A DNA stretch of 64,000 nucleotides. Source: Caenorhabditis remanei. Lineage: Eukaryota; Nematoda; Chromadorea; Rhabditida; Rhabditidae. Under the pieces are notes generated by a model. That model did no database searches and had not been told where the DNA came from. It worked only from the letters and a program-made list of their open reading frames with translations. Positions 10,461 to 21,725 of the stretch are shown one piece after another; within the stretch, counting starts at the first letter, position 1; every line of letters starts with the position of its first letter. Both the position numbers and the translations under genes were made by a program. Location: positions 2,976,001 through 3,040,000 of the forward strand of contig NC_071332.1 of assembly GCF_010183535.1 (NCBI RefSeq), read 5' to 3'.

Positions 10461-11220
10461 ATCCAATACAAATTTTTGGCAATCTGTATGCACTATAGAG
10501 CGCATTTGCATAGTCCATGATGGCCTTTCAATAAAATAAAAAATTAGGAGTCCGATAGAGCGCGTTTGCAACATTAAATTAGGAATGATGCAAATAAAAC
10601 GTGCAGCCAAAACTAAACAAAAAAAGAATAGATTTTTGACTTTTCCTGATAACGTGCAATGTGTCTTATCACTACTTTTTTGTTTCAATTTCAAATAATT
10701 TTTATCGGAAAAAATTTATTCTGTTTCTTTCATTCAACCGAATTAGTAAAGCATTATACTGGAAATTCAAGAATTGAATACACGAGATTTGAGAGAGAGA
10801 ATTGACAAAAATTGAGATGGCGATGACCTTTCACGGAAAACAATTGGCACAAGATTAGGCAAAATACAGGATTTGGGCATGATATAATTAAGAAATATGA
10901 GTAATTAAGTCATTAAGTAATTAATTAATTAGTAAAATAGTAAATTGGCCCGCCCATCCATCTACATGGATAAACGCCAAGATATGACACGTTAAGGATA
11001 GAATGACTGAAACTCTTAAAGAGAGTTTCAGAGAAAAAATGGTAGTGGGACCCACACATTCCTGAGGGAACACATGCCCGTATGACACTGATTGCGTAGA
11101 TGGAAAATTTGGCGGGAAAATTTGAATTTCAAAAATTTCGAAAATTTTCAAAAAACATTTTTTAAACAAAATTTTATATCAAAAGATTCCCCATGTTTTC
11201 CTGATTCTAATGGTAATATT
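10461..11220. other. AT-rich spacer, no gene seen
   Basis: Two GCGCATTTGC/GCGCGTTTGC motif copies lie near 10498 and 10560. No frame has splice support. The stretch lies downstream of the cysteine-rich gene whose last exon is at 11721-11867. Confidence 0.35.
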
Positions 11221-11221
11221 T

Positions 11222-11362
11222 TCATTGCTCAAAACCTTTTCCACGCGGAGATACACACGTTGTTCTGTTTGGTGGTTGTGGCCGTGGCCGCCGAAGCCGC
11301 GCCGCTTCCTCTTCCACTTCCACCGCGCGCTGATTGGTGACGAACTTCAAAGCGTTGTAACT
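11222..11362 (-). CDS. Possible alternative terminal exon of the cysteine-rich gene
   Basis: A CTTCCCGCAG acceptor precedes a 141-nt open stretch of 46 codons in phase 0, ending at a TGA. Exon 3 of the cysteine-rich gene (ending at 13168) also finishes in phase 0, so this could replace the exon at 11721-11867. The encoded tail starts SYNALKFVTNQRAVEVEEEA and is then Arg/Pro-rich with one Cys. It is GC-rich compared with its surroundings, which fits coding use but does not prove it. Confidence 0.3.
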   Translation of the reverse strand, partial: SYNALKFVTNQRAVEVEEEAARLRRPRPQPPNRTTCVSPRGKGFEQ

Positions 11363-11720
11363 CTGCGGGAAGACGTTTTTGAGAAATGAAAATAGTACCA
11401 TTGGAATCAGCGGAAAAATGTGGTTTTAGTGATATAAATTTTTTAAAGTTTTCGAAAAAAATTTTTTTTCGATTTTTAAATTTTTTTGAATTTCTCGCCA
11501 AATTATTTTAAAGTAGATTAAATAGAAAATTGGTTGGCCCATTTCTTCCTTTTTAGGTCGAATGCCAAGATATGACCACTTGCGTAGCAAGGTTTGTAAA
11601 AATGGTAATTATCGATTAATTAAATATTGATTGGGTGGTGGGTGGGCCCACGCGTCTGGCGGGGAGTACACGTGCCCGGATGACATTTTGACATGGATTT
11701 GGAGAAGGGGGAATCAGGAT

Positions 11721-14700
11721 TCAGAGCCAACGATGACCACGGTGGAGCATCTTCTTTTGGAGTTGGGGATGGTGGGTGGTGGTGGTGGTGGTGTTACAGT
11801 ACTCGTCGGGACGCATCACTTCGATTTTCATTCCTTCACGACGGAGTGCACGGCATTGGTTGAAGCACTGCAGAAAAATATCGATTGATTACTGATTTTC
11901 AAATGTAGATCAAAAAACATTTCAGATTTTCATGAAAATCTCTAAAACTGGAACTCCGATAGGTCGAATTTTAGGGTAGATCAAAAAAAATTCGCGAAAT
12001 GTAAGCTCCGCCCCTTTTCAGATTCTCCGAATTTCACGGAAATTTCAAAATATGGATATCCGGATATCCGGACACACAGACAGGCGCGCGAACATACTTT
12101 AATTATTGATTCTTTCGGTAGATCAAAATTTTTTATCTAAGCTCCGCCCCCATTTTGTGGGGTTCCAGGTTTTCAGATTCTGAAATTTCAATGAAACTTT
12201 TGTTCTGGTGTCTCCTGGTTTGCCTGTGTGTGTCTGTGTCCGTGTATCCGGATGTCCGGATGTCGTGACACACACAGAAAATTCATTTTTTGGCTCAAAA
12301 TCTGAAAATCCGGTCATCTGGATACACAGACAGATATTTGAAAAGTATCTACTAATTCATTTTTCTGTAGATCAAAACATTTTCACTAAGCCCCGCCCAC
12401 TTTTTAGACACACAGGCCAGGGAACACTAGAACAAACATGTCTGTCTGTGTGTCCGGGTGTCCAGATGTCCGGATTCTTCAAAAAAGTGAACTTTTGGAA
12501 ATCCGGACATTCGGACACACAGACAGACATCTGGACAGACACCAGAGCAGAATTCTGGTGAGTGTGTCTGTTTGTTCTGGTGTCCTGGTCTGTCTGTGTG
12601 TGTCTGTGTGTCCGGATGTCCGCATGTTCAGATTTTACAAAATTTTCATTGAAATTTCAGAATCTGAAAATCTGGAAGTCTAAAAAGGGGCGGAGCTTAA
12701 AGGAAACGTTTGATCTACCTGTGTGTCTGCACGACCCGATGTCCGGATGTCTCCTCCTTCTCCTCCACCCCTCTAATCTAACAGCTGTTGGTTACCGGTA
12801 GGTCACTACGGTAGATCACAAGGCGGTGGCGGCGGGAGAAGAAAGGGGCGGGGCTTAGCAGGGCGGCAGCTGCCATCTCAGAGGGATGACGCAACAACTA
12901 TCCTGTTTCGAAAATCAGGGTGGTAAGCGGTGGAGCGCGTTTGCTAACCATAACTCAATATCTCAATAGAGCGCGTTTACTATGACTAACAGCATAGGGT
13001 GGTAAGAGCGCTCTAGCGAACAATTGTTCCCGCCATAAAGCAGATTCTCAATAGAGCGCGTTTACCATGACTAATTTGGGCATAAAAACACGATTTTCCG
13101 CGGGGACCAATGGAGCGCACTTGCTCACTCACGAATTCTCATTAGAGCGCGTGTTTAGACAACTAACCTGGAATCTTGGATTCTCCACAATTGAGCACTC
13201 CTTGATCCTCTGCAATTTGACGGTCTCCGAGAGGGACGGTGACTCCATAGCCGTCTTGCACTTCGTCTCGCACAGCCCCCTCGGATCGAAACGATCCTTG
13301 ATGAATACTCGACAGCAGTTGACGTCTGAATGAGGAATATATGAATGGGTGGAGAGGGATGGATGGGCGGATGCGGGGAGGGGCGGAGTCTGAGGGGGTG
13401 GAGCTTAGGGAGAGCCGCATGGCAATTATCCATTGGGTGAGGTGGTAAGATGTTTTTTTCGAGAGAGTGAGAGAGTGAGAGATTTTAGAGAAGCGAGAGG
13501 AATGATGACCTGATGAGGGAGATGTGGGGGAAGGATAAGGGTCATGAGGTCTGACTGATTGCATAGATGGGAAATATGGCGGGAAAAATTGACCACCGAG
13601 GCTTGAGGCTTCTGAGGAGTCAAAAATTTTATTCCAAAAAAAAATGTTTTTTTTTTCAAAATTTCATACTCCAGACATTTCGAAAGTTAAAGTCCGGAGC
13701 CTACATTTTTTTCAAAAGCATTTTTCCGTAAGGACTACGGTAGGCTGCCTTAAGCTTAAAGTCATGATCCGGGCTCAAATATTTCTCAAAAAAAATTGGA
13801 AAAATGTTGTCTTAAGGATCACGGTGTGCCTCAAGCATAAAGGGCTCAATTTTTTTTTTTTGAAAAAAAAATATATTTAAGGAATACGGTAGGCTACCTC
13901 AAGCTTAAACAGATTTTTTTTTCCAGTGTCACCCCCCCCCCCCCCAGCTGTGACCTGGGGGAGGGGCCTCACAGCCTTCAAAAATCCAGAAGCCGTCCGT
14001 TTTTTTTTTGAGTTTCAAGGATTCAAGGCGGTACGATAGTGTCTGAAAATTGGAGGTCTAAAATTTTTTCACGTTTTTTCCTTGTCACAGACTATACGGT
14101 CTCTTGTGATCAGACCGCCCACATTTTGAGTTTTCCTTGGCGGCGTAAAGAGGTGGGGGGACTGTAATTTGGTGGTCTCACCACCTCAATCGATACAATC
14201 GACTGTCCCCATCAGCCACCACCCAACATGTGCCGTCCCCCCCCCCAGCCTATCTCCCCCTATCGCTCGGCACTTTCTCTGTGTCTTCCGACTATTCTAT
14301 GGTGAGTGACGATCTCTCGCCACACCTCTCCAACGCAACTGTCATCTGGCATATGGTCTGGTCCTATCGGTTCTGTCGAGGGGGTCTCTCGAGAGGCCTG
14401 AGGGGGTACGGGGTTGCAGCGAATATGACGGTACGGTACACGCGACGCGAGACCGCAACGCGTCGTTATGCTTCCGCCAAATAGTTATAAAAGTAGGTAA
14501 TGAGAGAGTGGTGTGTACCAATAAGGGAGGTGATGACGGAATGGGGGGGGGGGTACTGTACCCGATGGGAATGTCAATAAAAATAGAAATCCTGACAAAG
14601 GTGAGAAGGATTTGGTAGGTAGGTCCCCCTTTCCCCGAGTCGACCAGTAAATTGTGTCTTCGGAGAATTTCTCTCTCATTATCCGGAGCTCTCAACCAGA

Positions 14701-17305
14701 GCTCTCATCCAGAGTTCTCTACACCGATAACAACTGAACAGGCGGTCTATCGGCTCGGCGAGCAATTGTCGCAGGGTGATTGTGGGTGATGGGAGAATGG
14801 GACAGGGGGCTCCGTGAGAAGAAGATGAGCACTTAATACATTTAGAAAGATTTAGAAAAAAGTACCGTACCACCAAGGAATTTGAGATCAAAGAGAAGGT
14901 AAAAAATGAGAAAAATCAAAACAAAAAAATGAGAGGGGGGCCTTAAGCTTCTCCTATAAAAATTTTCGAATTTTTCAAATTTAAACTTTAACCCCAAATT
15001 CCTCAAAAACCATCCAATCAACCCCACCTGAAACTAGTACCAATCGAAAGAGCGTGTTTTTCTCTATCAGAAAAGTTTAAAATTTTTGGCCTAAAAAATC
15101 TGGAACACGGTTTTTGACCATATCGGAGAGAGGCATCCCGAAGCGGAGAAGCTGCTCGGAGCAAAAAAAAAAGAGCAAAAAAAGAATTTTTAGGTGGCAA
15201 AGATAGAGAATTATGCAGAAAAACAAGATTGGTTATGTTTAAAAAGCCTAGAAAACTATTAGGATTCAATTTTTAAAAATTTTTTTAAAAAAATTTTTGG
15301 ACCAAAAAAATTTTTTCCAGTTTTTTCAAGATTTCTACCAAAACAAAGTCTATATTGAAAAAAGACGCTTTAACTCTCTGTCGCAATAAAAAAGAACAAT
15401 TTCTACAACATAAAACATAAAAACGGGCGGTCTGTGTCGGAATGATAGGTTACCCTCCATTCTCTCTTCCGCACAGTCTAAGGCAACGTCATCTAAACTT
15501 TTTTTTGGTGGGATTCTGGAGTCTTGTAGTTTTTGGAGTCATAGAATGAATATTGTATGAAAAATTGGGTCAAAAAACCTTAGGTGATGCCTGGAAACCT
15601 GGAATCTCTGTATTCAGGATGCCTAAACTTTAAGACTCCAAATTTTTGGTTTTTTGAAATTTCCATTAACAATAACTTATATTACCGTATTTCTTATGTC
15701 TCTAGCTATCCGAAAATATATAATTTGTATAATTTATCCCTAATACCATACCATACAGCACCCCCCACCCCACCATCTGCCTGCAGGCTGCAACCCAATC
15801 CATCTGTCGAGTGGAGTGAAGGGATTTGCATGGGTGGTCGTCGAAAATCCATTATTTTTTGGGGTTTTGAACATGGAAAATGTAGATTTTAAGATGATCT
15901 TTTTAGGTATATAAATTTCAAAAAATGAGCTCAATCCATTCTCAAGTTATGGGGTCTCAAAGTAGGCCGGTATGACAGTTTGTCGGCATAGGGTGCTGTC
16001 ACTTTAGACACTTATAAATTAATTAGTTTTCAATATTTTTGATGATTTAAAAAAGGAAAATGTAGATTTTAACACGCTCTATCTAATGGTATAATTTTTA
16101 TAAAAATTGGTTGGTGGGATTTTGAAATAGAAGGTTTTGAAGGTTGGGTTAGTTTACTTTTTTCACATTTTTATAATTTTGAAATGTTAATTTACGAGCA
16201 TGGAAAACCAGCTAAATCTAAAACATTATTTTATAAGTTTTATGTAAAAATAAAGATTTTGACAGGATCTTTTCAAAAATCTAAGTTTCATAAAATACGG
16301 TTAATGGGTTCATGAGTTACGGGCCTTCAAAGTTAGGCTGCTTAAATCTGGCGCTACTCTGCATGGTGTCTCTTTGAACACATGATGAAAGACAGGAAAT
16401 AAAAATTTTTGAGAGAATAAAAAATGGAAAATATAGATTTTTAAATTTCCTATCGATCGGTACAATTTTCAAAAAATTTGGATATCAGGTTCTTGAGTTA
16501 TAAGCTTCCAAAGTTAGACTATTTTTCAGATCTTTCAGTGAATAAGTCACTTTGACAGTCTGAAAAACCAGTGAAATCGCAAAATTTGAAAGTTGTGCTA
16601 TATAAAAATATAGATTTTGACATGATCTTTCGAATAGTAAAAATTTGAAAAAATTTGGAAAACAGGTTCCAGAGTTATAAGCTTTTGAAATCAGAGTACC
16701 TATTTTCCGAATTTCAAAATTTTAAGAATTTCAGATCAGGGGAGTTCTGGGGGAAATTTTTAGGGGAAAATTAGTGAAATTTGACATTAAAAAATGCGAA
16801 AAGTTATAAAAAACACAGTATCTATAGAAAAATTAGTGTCGACGCGCCTCCCCGCCCGACCAATCAATGTTGAGGAGGAGGCGGGTCGGTAAGTTTGTCA
16901 CGTAAACATTTTTCATGTTAAAATTTGATTTTTTATGTCTTTTCACGTTTTAAGGTTACTGTAGGTTACTGTAGCATACTGTATCCTACTGTAGCCAACT
17001 CACCATCCAACTCCACACGCTGCTTCTCCTCCTGCTCCTTATCAAACAGCTCCTTCTGCAGACATTTATAAATAATTTTCGGGATTTCCTTGTCTTTCTC
17101 ATAGCCACATCGTACGGGGAGTCTAGAATTTTCTAGGATTTTCTGAGTTTGAATTTTGAATAAATAAGTACCCGAATCTGATAATTTCCCGACAACATTC
17201 CTCTTTCCTCACACAACATTTCGCGGCGACCGCCTCGATTTTTTCATCGGTAAAGCTGGTGGCCAGGGTTCCAGCGACCAAAAAAATTAGGAGTACCAGA
17301 TTCAT
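11721..17305 (-). CDS. Secreted cysteine-rich protein, 185 aa, four exons
   Basis: Exons on the minus strand are 17305-17172, 17122-17004, 13325-13168 and 11867-11721. Phases agree at each join (2, 1, 0), and every intron starts GT and ends AG. The protein opens with a clear signal peptide (MNLVLLIFLVAGTLATS) and is then rich in paired cysteines: KCCVRKEECC, RCGYE, VNCCRVF, LCETKCK and CFNQCRALRREG. It ends with a Thr run and basic residues. The spacing around CC...C...C resembles nematode DB-type extracellular modules, but the match is loose and the family is not certain. An in-phase alternative last exon may exist at 11222-11362. Intron 2 is 3.7 kb and repeat-filled. The start was set at 17305 because this ATG begins the signal peptide. 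Confidence 0.8.
12050..12760. repeat. GTCCGGATGTCCGG / CACACAGACAG repeat tract (intron)
   Basis: Degenerate direct and inverted runs of TGTCTGTGTGTCCGG and GGACACACAGACAG are interleaved with AGCTCCGCCC. They lie inside intron 3 of the cysteine-rich gene. No coding content. Confidence 0.8.
13326..16185. other. Left part of large intron 2 of the cysteine-rich gene
   Basis: It contains GGTAAGGC-like degenerate repeats around 13680-13920, poly(C)/poly(G) runs, a stretch with CTTAAGGATCACGG-type units, and AT-rich filler. No exon with matching phases was found. Confidence 0.5.
16190..16710. repeat. Direct repeat, left copy (pairs with 17590-18085)
   Basis: It shares with the right copy, in order: GCATGGAAAACNA, GATCTTTTCAAAAAT, GAGTTACGGG, TCTCTTTGAACACATGATGAA, TTTCCTATCGAT and GAGTTATAAGCTTCCAAAGT. 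The two copies bracket exons 1 and 2 of the cysteine-rich gene. Confidence 0.8.
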
Positions 17306-17589
17306 GATGATCAATAGATAGAAGGTAGGGGCAAAAGTATGGTCGAGTAGTGGATTGTGGGAGGGTTCTCCAATCGGAGTGAAGTGAGTGGAAGTGAGTG
17401 AGTGAATGAGAAAGAGAGGAGAAAAGGGGGCGTCATATGGTGGAGGACGGACCAGAGTTAACAGTTGTCCCAGGCCGATAAGGGTACTGTGGGGTTGATA
17501 CGGGGCGGCTCGGAGATATGATTTGATCTATGGACTAGATTTGATTTGAATTTACGTACCTATCTACAGCTAGCTGATGTTTGGGGCGT

Positions 17590-18085
17590 TACTTTACAAG
17601 CATGGAAAACTAACAAAATCTAAAATATTATTAATAAATTTTATATGAAAATAAAGGTTTTAACTTGATCTTTTCAAAAATATAATTTTCATAAAATATG
17701 GTTGATGGGCTCCTGAGTTACGGGGCCTCAAAGTTAGGCTTACTTAAATCGAGCGCTCCTCTGAGTGGAGTCTCTTTGAACACATGATGAATGACAGGGA
17801 ATAACGAGTTTTTAAAAATTTAAAAATGGAAAATATAGATCTTGAAATTTCCTATCGATTGGTATAATTTTCAAAAAATTTGAATTTCAGGTTCTTGAGT
17901 TATAAGCTTCCAAAGTTTCAAAAGATTTTTTAGTGAAAAAGTGGTGTCACTTTTTTCGACAGTCTGGAAAACTAGTAAAATCTTAAAATTTTTTGAGGTT
18001 ATTTGATATGAAAATATAGATTTTGACATGTTCTATCTAACAATATAACTTTGGAAAAATTTGGACAACAGGTTCCAGTTTCTCT
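17590..18085. repeat. Direct repeat, right copy
   Basis: Partner of the repeat at 16190-16710, in the same orientation, upstream of the cysteine-rich gene's start codon. Divergence is moderate, so the duplication is not recent. Confidence 0.8.
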
Positions 18086-18299
18086 CTGAACACTTACAAG
18101 CCGTTAAATTTTTTTTCGAATTTTTTTTTCGAAAATTTTGTTCAATTCAAATTCCCAAAATTTGAAATTATTAGAGCTTTCTCAGTCACATATCCTTCAG
18201 ATAGTGAGCTCGCCAGGCCTTGTCCTCAAGTTATAACTTTCTAGAATATGTGGAAAATTTCAACAACAAAACACTTTTTTTTAAATGTTCATCTTTTAA

Positions 18300-20705
18300 G
18301 GTGCATATCTCAAAACCCTGAGTCGCTATCAAAAAGTTGTCAACTACAAAAATGAAGCTCTAGATTTGATCTACAAGCTCACAAAATTTCGAAACCGTAG
18401 GGCTATAACTCCGCGAAGCCTCCGTTCCCGGGTGACGGTGTCCTTTTCCTCCTCCACCTCAAGACACCGTTCTCATATATTCAAATATCCATCTTCTCAA
18501 CAGACGCCTCATGTTACGCCACCTCTGCGGAGACCTTCGCAACATCAAATAGTCTCTGCGCCCTCCGACTTTCGTGTACTATTTCTGGGTCGCCGTGTAA
18601 CTGCAGACAATTGTATACAGTACCCCCCTCTCTCTCGACCCATGTGTCGTAATGCTTATCGTCTAATTGCATAGAGTGAGTGACACGAATTAACACAGAG
18701 ACGTAGAGAAGCTAGACAGTGTACGGGAAAAACCAAATAGAGCGCGATTGTACATGCAAATAGAGCCATGGTGGGAAAGTCTGTGTAGATCAAACCTTGA
18801 ACTACATTTTTGCAGTTGACAACTTTTCCGTGCGAGTCGACCATTAGGTGCAGTAGAGCGCACTTGCATGTGTGTGGGTTTGTGTGTGAGAGAGCGGCGG
18901 GGCTGATACCTTCCCCGACCTGTAACTTTGCAAGGTGCCATCCTAGAAAAAAGTTGTCAACTAGAAAAATGTAGAGCTATGTTTGATCTACACATTCATA
19001 ATAAATATAATCGGTTTAAATAGCCTGGAGCCCCGTCACAACATCTCAAAGTTGACCAGTTTTTCATGAAAACCGAATTCCTACTATATTTCGCCGAACT
19101 ATAACTTTCCAGAGGCGCATTCTACAAAAAAGTTGTCAACTACAAAAATGAAGCCCTTGATTTGATCTACAAGTTCATTATTAATTTTAACCACCTAAAT
19201 CGCTCTGAGGAACCGTCGCAATATCTCAAAGTTGCCCGATTTGATTTGTCTGAAAAAACTTCTTTGACCTATAACTTTCCAAGGGCGCATTCTACATAAA
19301 AGACATCAACTACAAAAATGAAGCCCTAGATTTGATCAACACAATTATTAGTGATTCAAGTCCTCTCGACATCACAGAACTCCATTCTGTAACTTGATTT
19401 CCAGTGGTTTCAGGCTTTCTCATCAATGTTGACCCCTCAAATTGTTTCAATTTTTCTTCTTACCCCTCCAAAGTTTCTCAACGAGCAATTGGTACCGTAT
19501 ACCTTATCTCTTCGATTCTATCTTCTTCTTCTTTTTCTCTTTTTTTTTGTCATCAAAGCGCCTGTTGCCTTCGAGAAAGTGTTGCGAGATGCAAACGGAT
19601 CACGAAAGACGGGCGGATCGATAGGTCGAGAAAATCGAAAAGAAATCAGAAATCAAAACGGAAAATAGTTTGAAACAGCTTATCTTTTCAGTAAAATAAT
19701 AAAAACCAAGTTTAAGAAGGAGTTTCATATTTTTGAAGCAATTCCCAAGAAAACCAAAAAATTTTTTTTTTGAATTTTTCCTGAAAACCTGCCGATTTAG
19801 ATATCCCGTCATAGGCTCATTTCAGGCTTTATTGCCCCAATATTAGTGTGGTTGTGTAGATCAAACTCAGGACTTCATTTTTGTAGTTGACAACTTTTTT
19901 GTAAAATGCGCCCCTGGTAAGTTATAGCTCGGTGAAGTTTGCTAAATTCTGTCGATTATTAAAAATTTACCAACTTTGAGATATTGTGAGAGCGCCCCCC
20001 AGATTATTTAACCCGGTTATTTTTATTATGAGTGTGTAGATCAAACCTAGCTCTACATTTTTGTAGTTGACAACTTTTTTCTAGGATGTCTCCTTGCAAA
20101 GTTATAGCCCGGTCAAGTTTGGTATGAATTCTGTCATCATGAAATATCGGCCAACTTTGAGCCATTGTGAGAGCGCCCCCAGATTATTTGAACCGGTTAC
20201 ATTTACTATGAAAGTGTAGATCAAACCTTGAACTACATTTTTCTAGTTGACAATTTTTTTCTGGGATGTCTCCTTGCAAAGTTATGGGTCCTGCCGCACA
20301 CGTATACACATACACACACACGCATACAAGTGCGCTCTACTGTACCACGTAACTCTTCAGGGTCACCTCGTAGCAAAAAGTTGTCAACTGCAAAAATGTA
20401 GCTCTAGGTTTGATCTACACAACCCATATAAATTCCCGGACAGACTTTCCCACCATCATGGCTCTATTTGCCTGTACACCGTCTAGCTTCTCTATGTCTC
20501 TGTGTTATTTCGTATCCCTCACTCTATGCAAAGACATTAAATTAGGCGATAAGACACATGAGTCGAGAGGGGGGTACTGTATACAATTGTCTGCAGTTAC
20601 ACGGCGACCCAGAAATAGTACACGAAAGTCGGAGGGCGCAGAGAATATTTGGGGTTGCGAAGGTCTTCGCAGAGGTCGCGTAACATGAGGCTTGCCGGTG
20701 AGTGG
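18300..20705. repeat. Large 2.4-kb foldback structure
   Basis: The outer left arm (about 18510-18840, with TGTTACGCCACCTCTGCG and TGCAGACAATTGTATACAGT) is matched in inverse at about 20390-20690. Inner arms of GTTGTCAACTACAAAAATG units run toward each other at 18940-19330 and 19860-20270. The centre (about 19400-19800) is unique, AT-rich and CTT-rich, with no gene evident. Confidence 0.8.
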
Positions 20706-20769
20706 CAGATGAAAAGGAGACAAAGCCTTTGGTGACGTAACATACTTGTGTACTGTAATACGGTGGAGA

Positions 20770-21580
20770 GGGGTACGGTAGGGAGGTTGAGACTCTGACA
20801 ACAAGAAAAAATTAAAAAAAAATTTTTTTTGAAAACTTTTCAGATAAAACTATTTCTTTGTTCACAAAACGAAAGTTTCCAGTAAATATCTTTAAAATAT
20901 AATTTATTCTCCAATTTCCGCTCGAAACAATATAATTTCACGTTAAAAATTTGAAAATTTAAAAACGTCGGCTATGCAAGTGCGCTCCAGTGATAAATTC
21001 GCCTTTTTTGTCGTTTTTTGTGTTTTCGGGAGAGATTTTTGTGGTAACAGTGATTATTGTGATTATATTATTGACAGAACTTGGGGAAATTCAAAATTTT
21101 GACGAAAAATTTTTTTTGAATTTTTTTTCGATAATAATCGTTTTTTTTTCACATTTCCCTCTTTAAATTGTTGGTTTTCACCACATTTCCATCCATTTCT
21201 TCCCGAAAATGGCAATTTTTCAACTCATTCAGTTTTTCGAGCTATGCAAACGCGCTCCATTGATAAATACAGTTTTTTGTGTGATTTCTACCAATAAAAG
21301 CTAAAAATTGACTTTTAAAAACTGAGAATATGCAAAAAAAAACACTTTTATAAGCTTAAAAAATCAGTTTCCCATCAGAAATTAGTTTAAGTGCAATGGA
21401 GCGCGTTTGCATACTTTTAGAAAAAGCGGCAAAAGCGCGCCAGCCCACCTTTTTCCAATTATTTCCGTCTGATAGCCATCTACAGTAACCCAATAGTTTA
21501 AAACCCGATCTGATTTTGATCTACAATTTCCGTCAGCGATACCGTATTGCCTTTGCCTTGAAAAAAGAAAATTTTGAAGG
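20770..21580. other. AT-rich spacer, no gene seen
   Basis: It contains four copies of the dispersed motif (near 20978, 21250, 21395 and 21430). It is likely the 3' flank of the pseudouridine-synthase-like gene. No AATAAA is obvious close to its stop. Confidence 0.35.
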
Positions 21581-21725
21581 ACAATTTATGGCCGCCGCCG
21601 CCGGGTCGGCCACACACGACGGAAAAGACAAAAAATTACTTTTTTTGCGAAAAATGAAACAAAGAAAAACGAGGGTATAACACATAAATAACAATAAGAC
21701 AACAAAAAATTTTTTTTTTTAGTTT

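Noticed and set aside
13155..13564. Minus-strand frames of 92 and 133 codons
   Set aside because: They overlap the true exon 13325-13168 in other frames and run into its intron.
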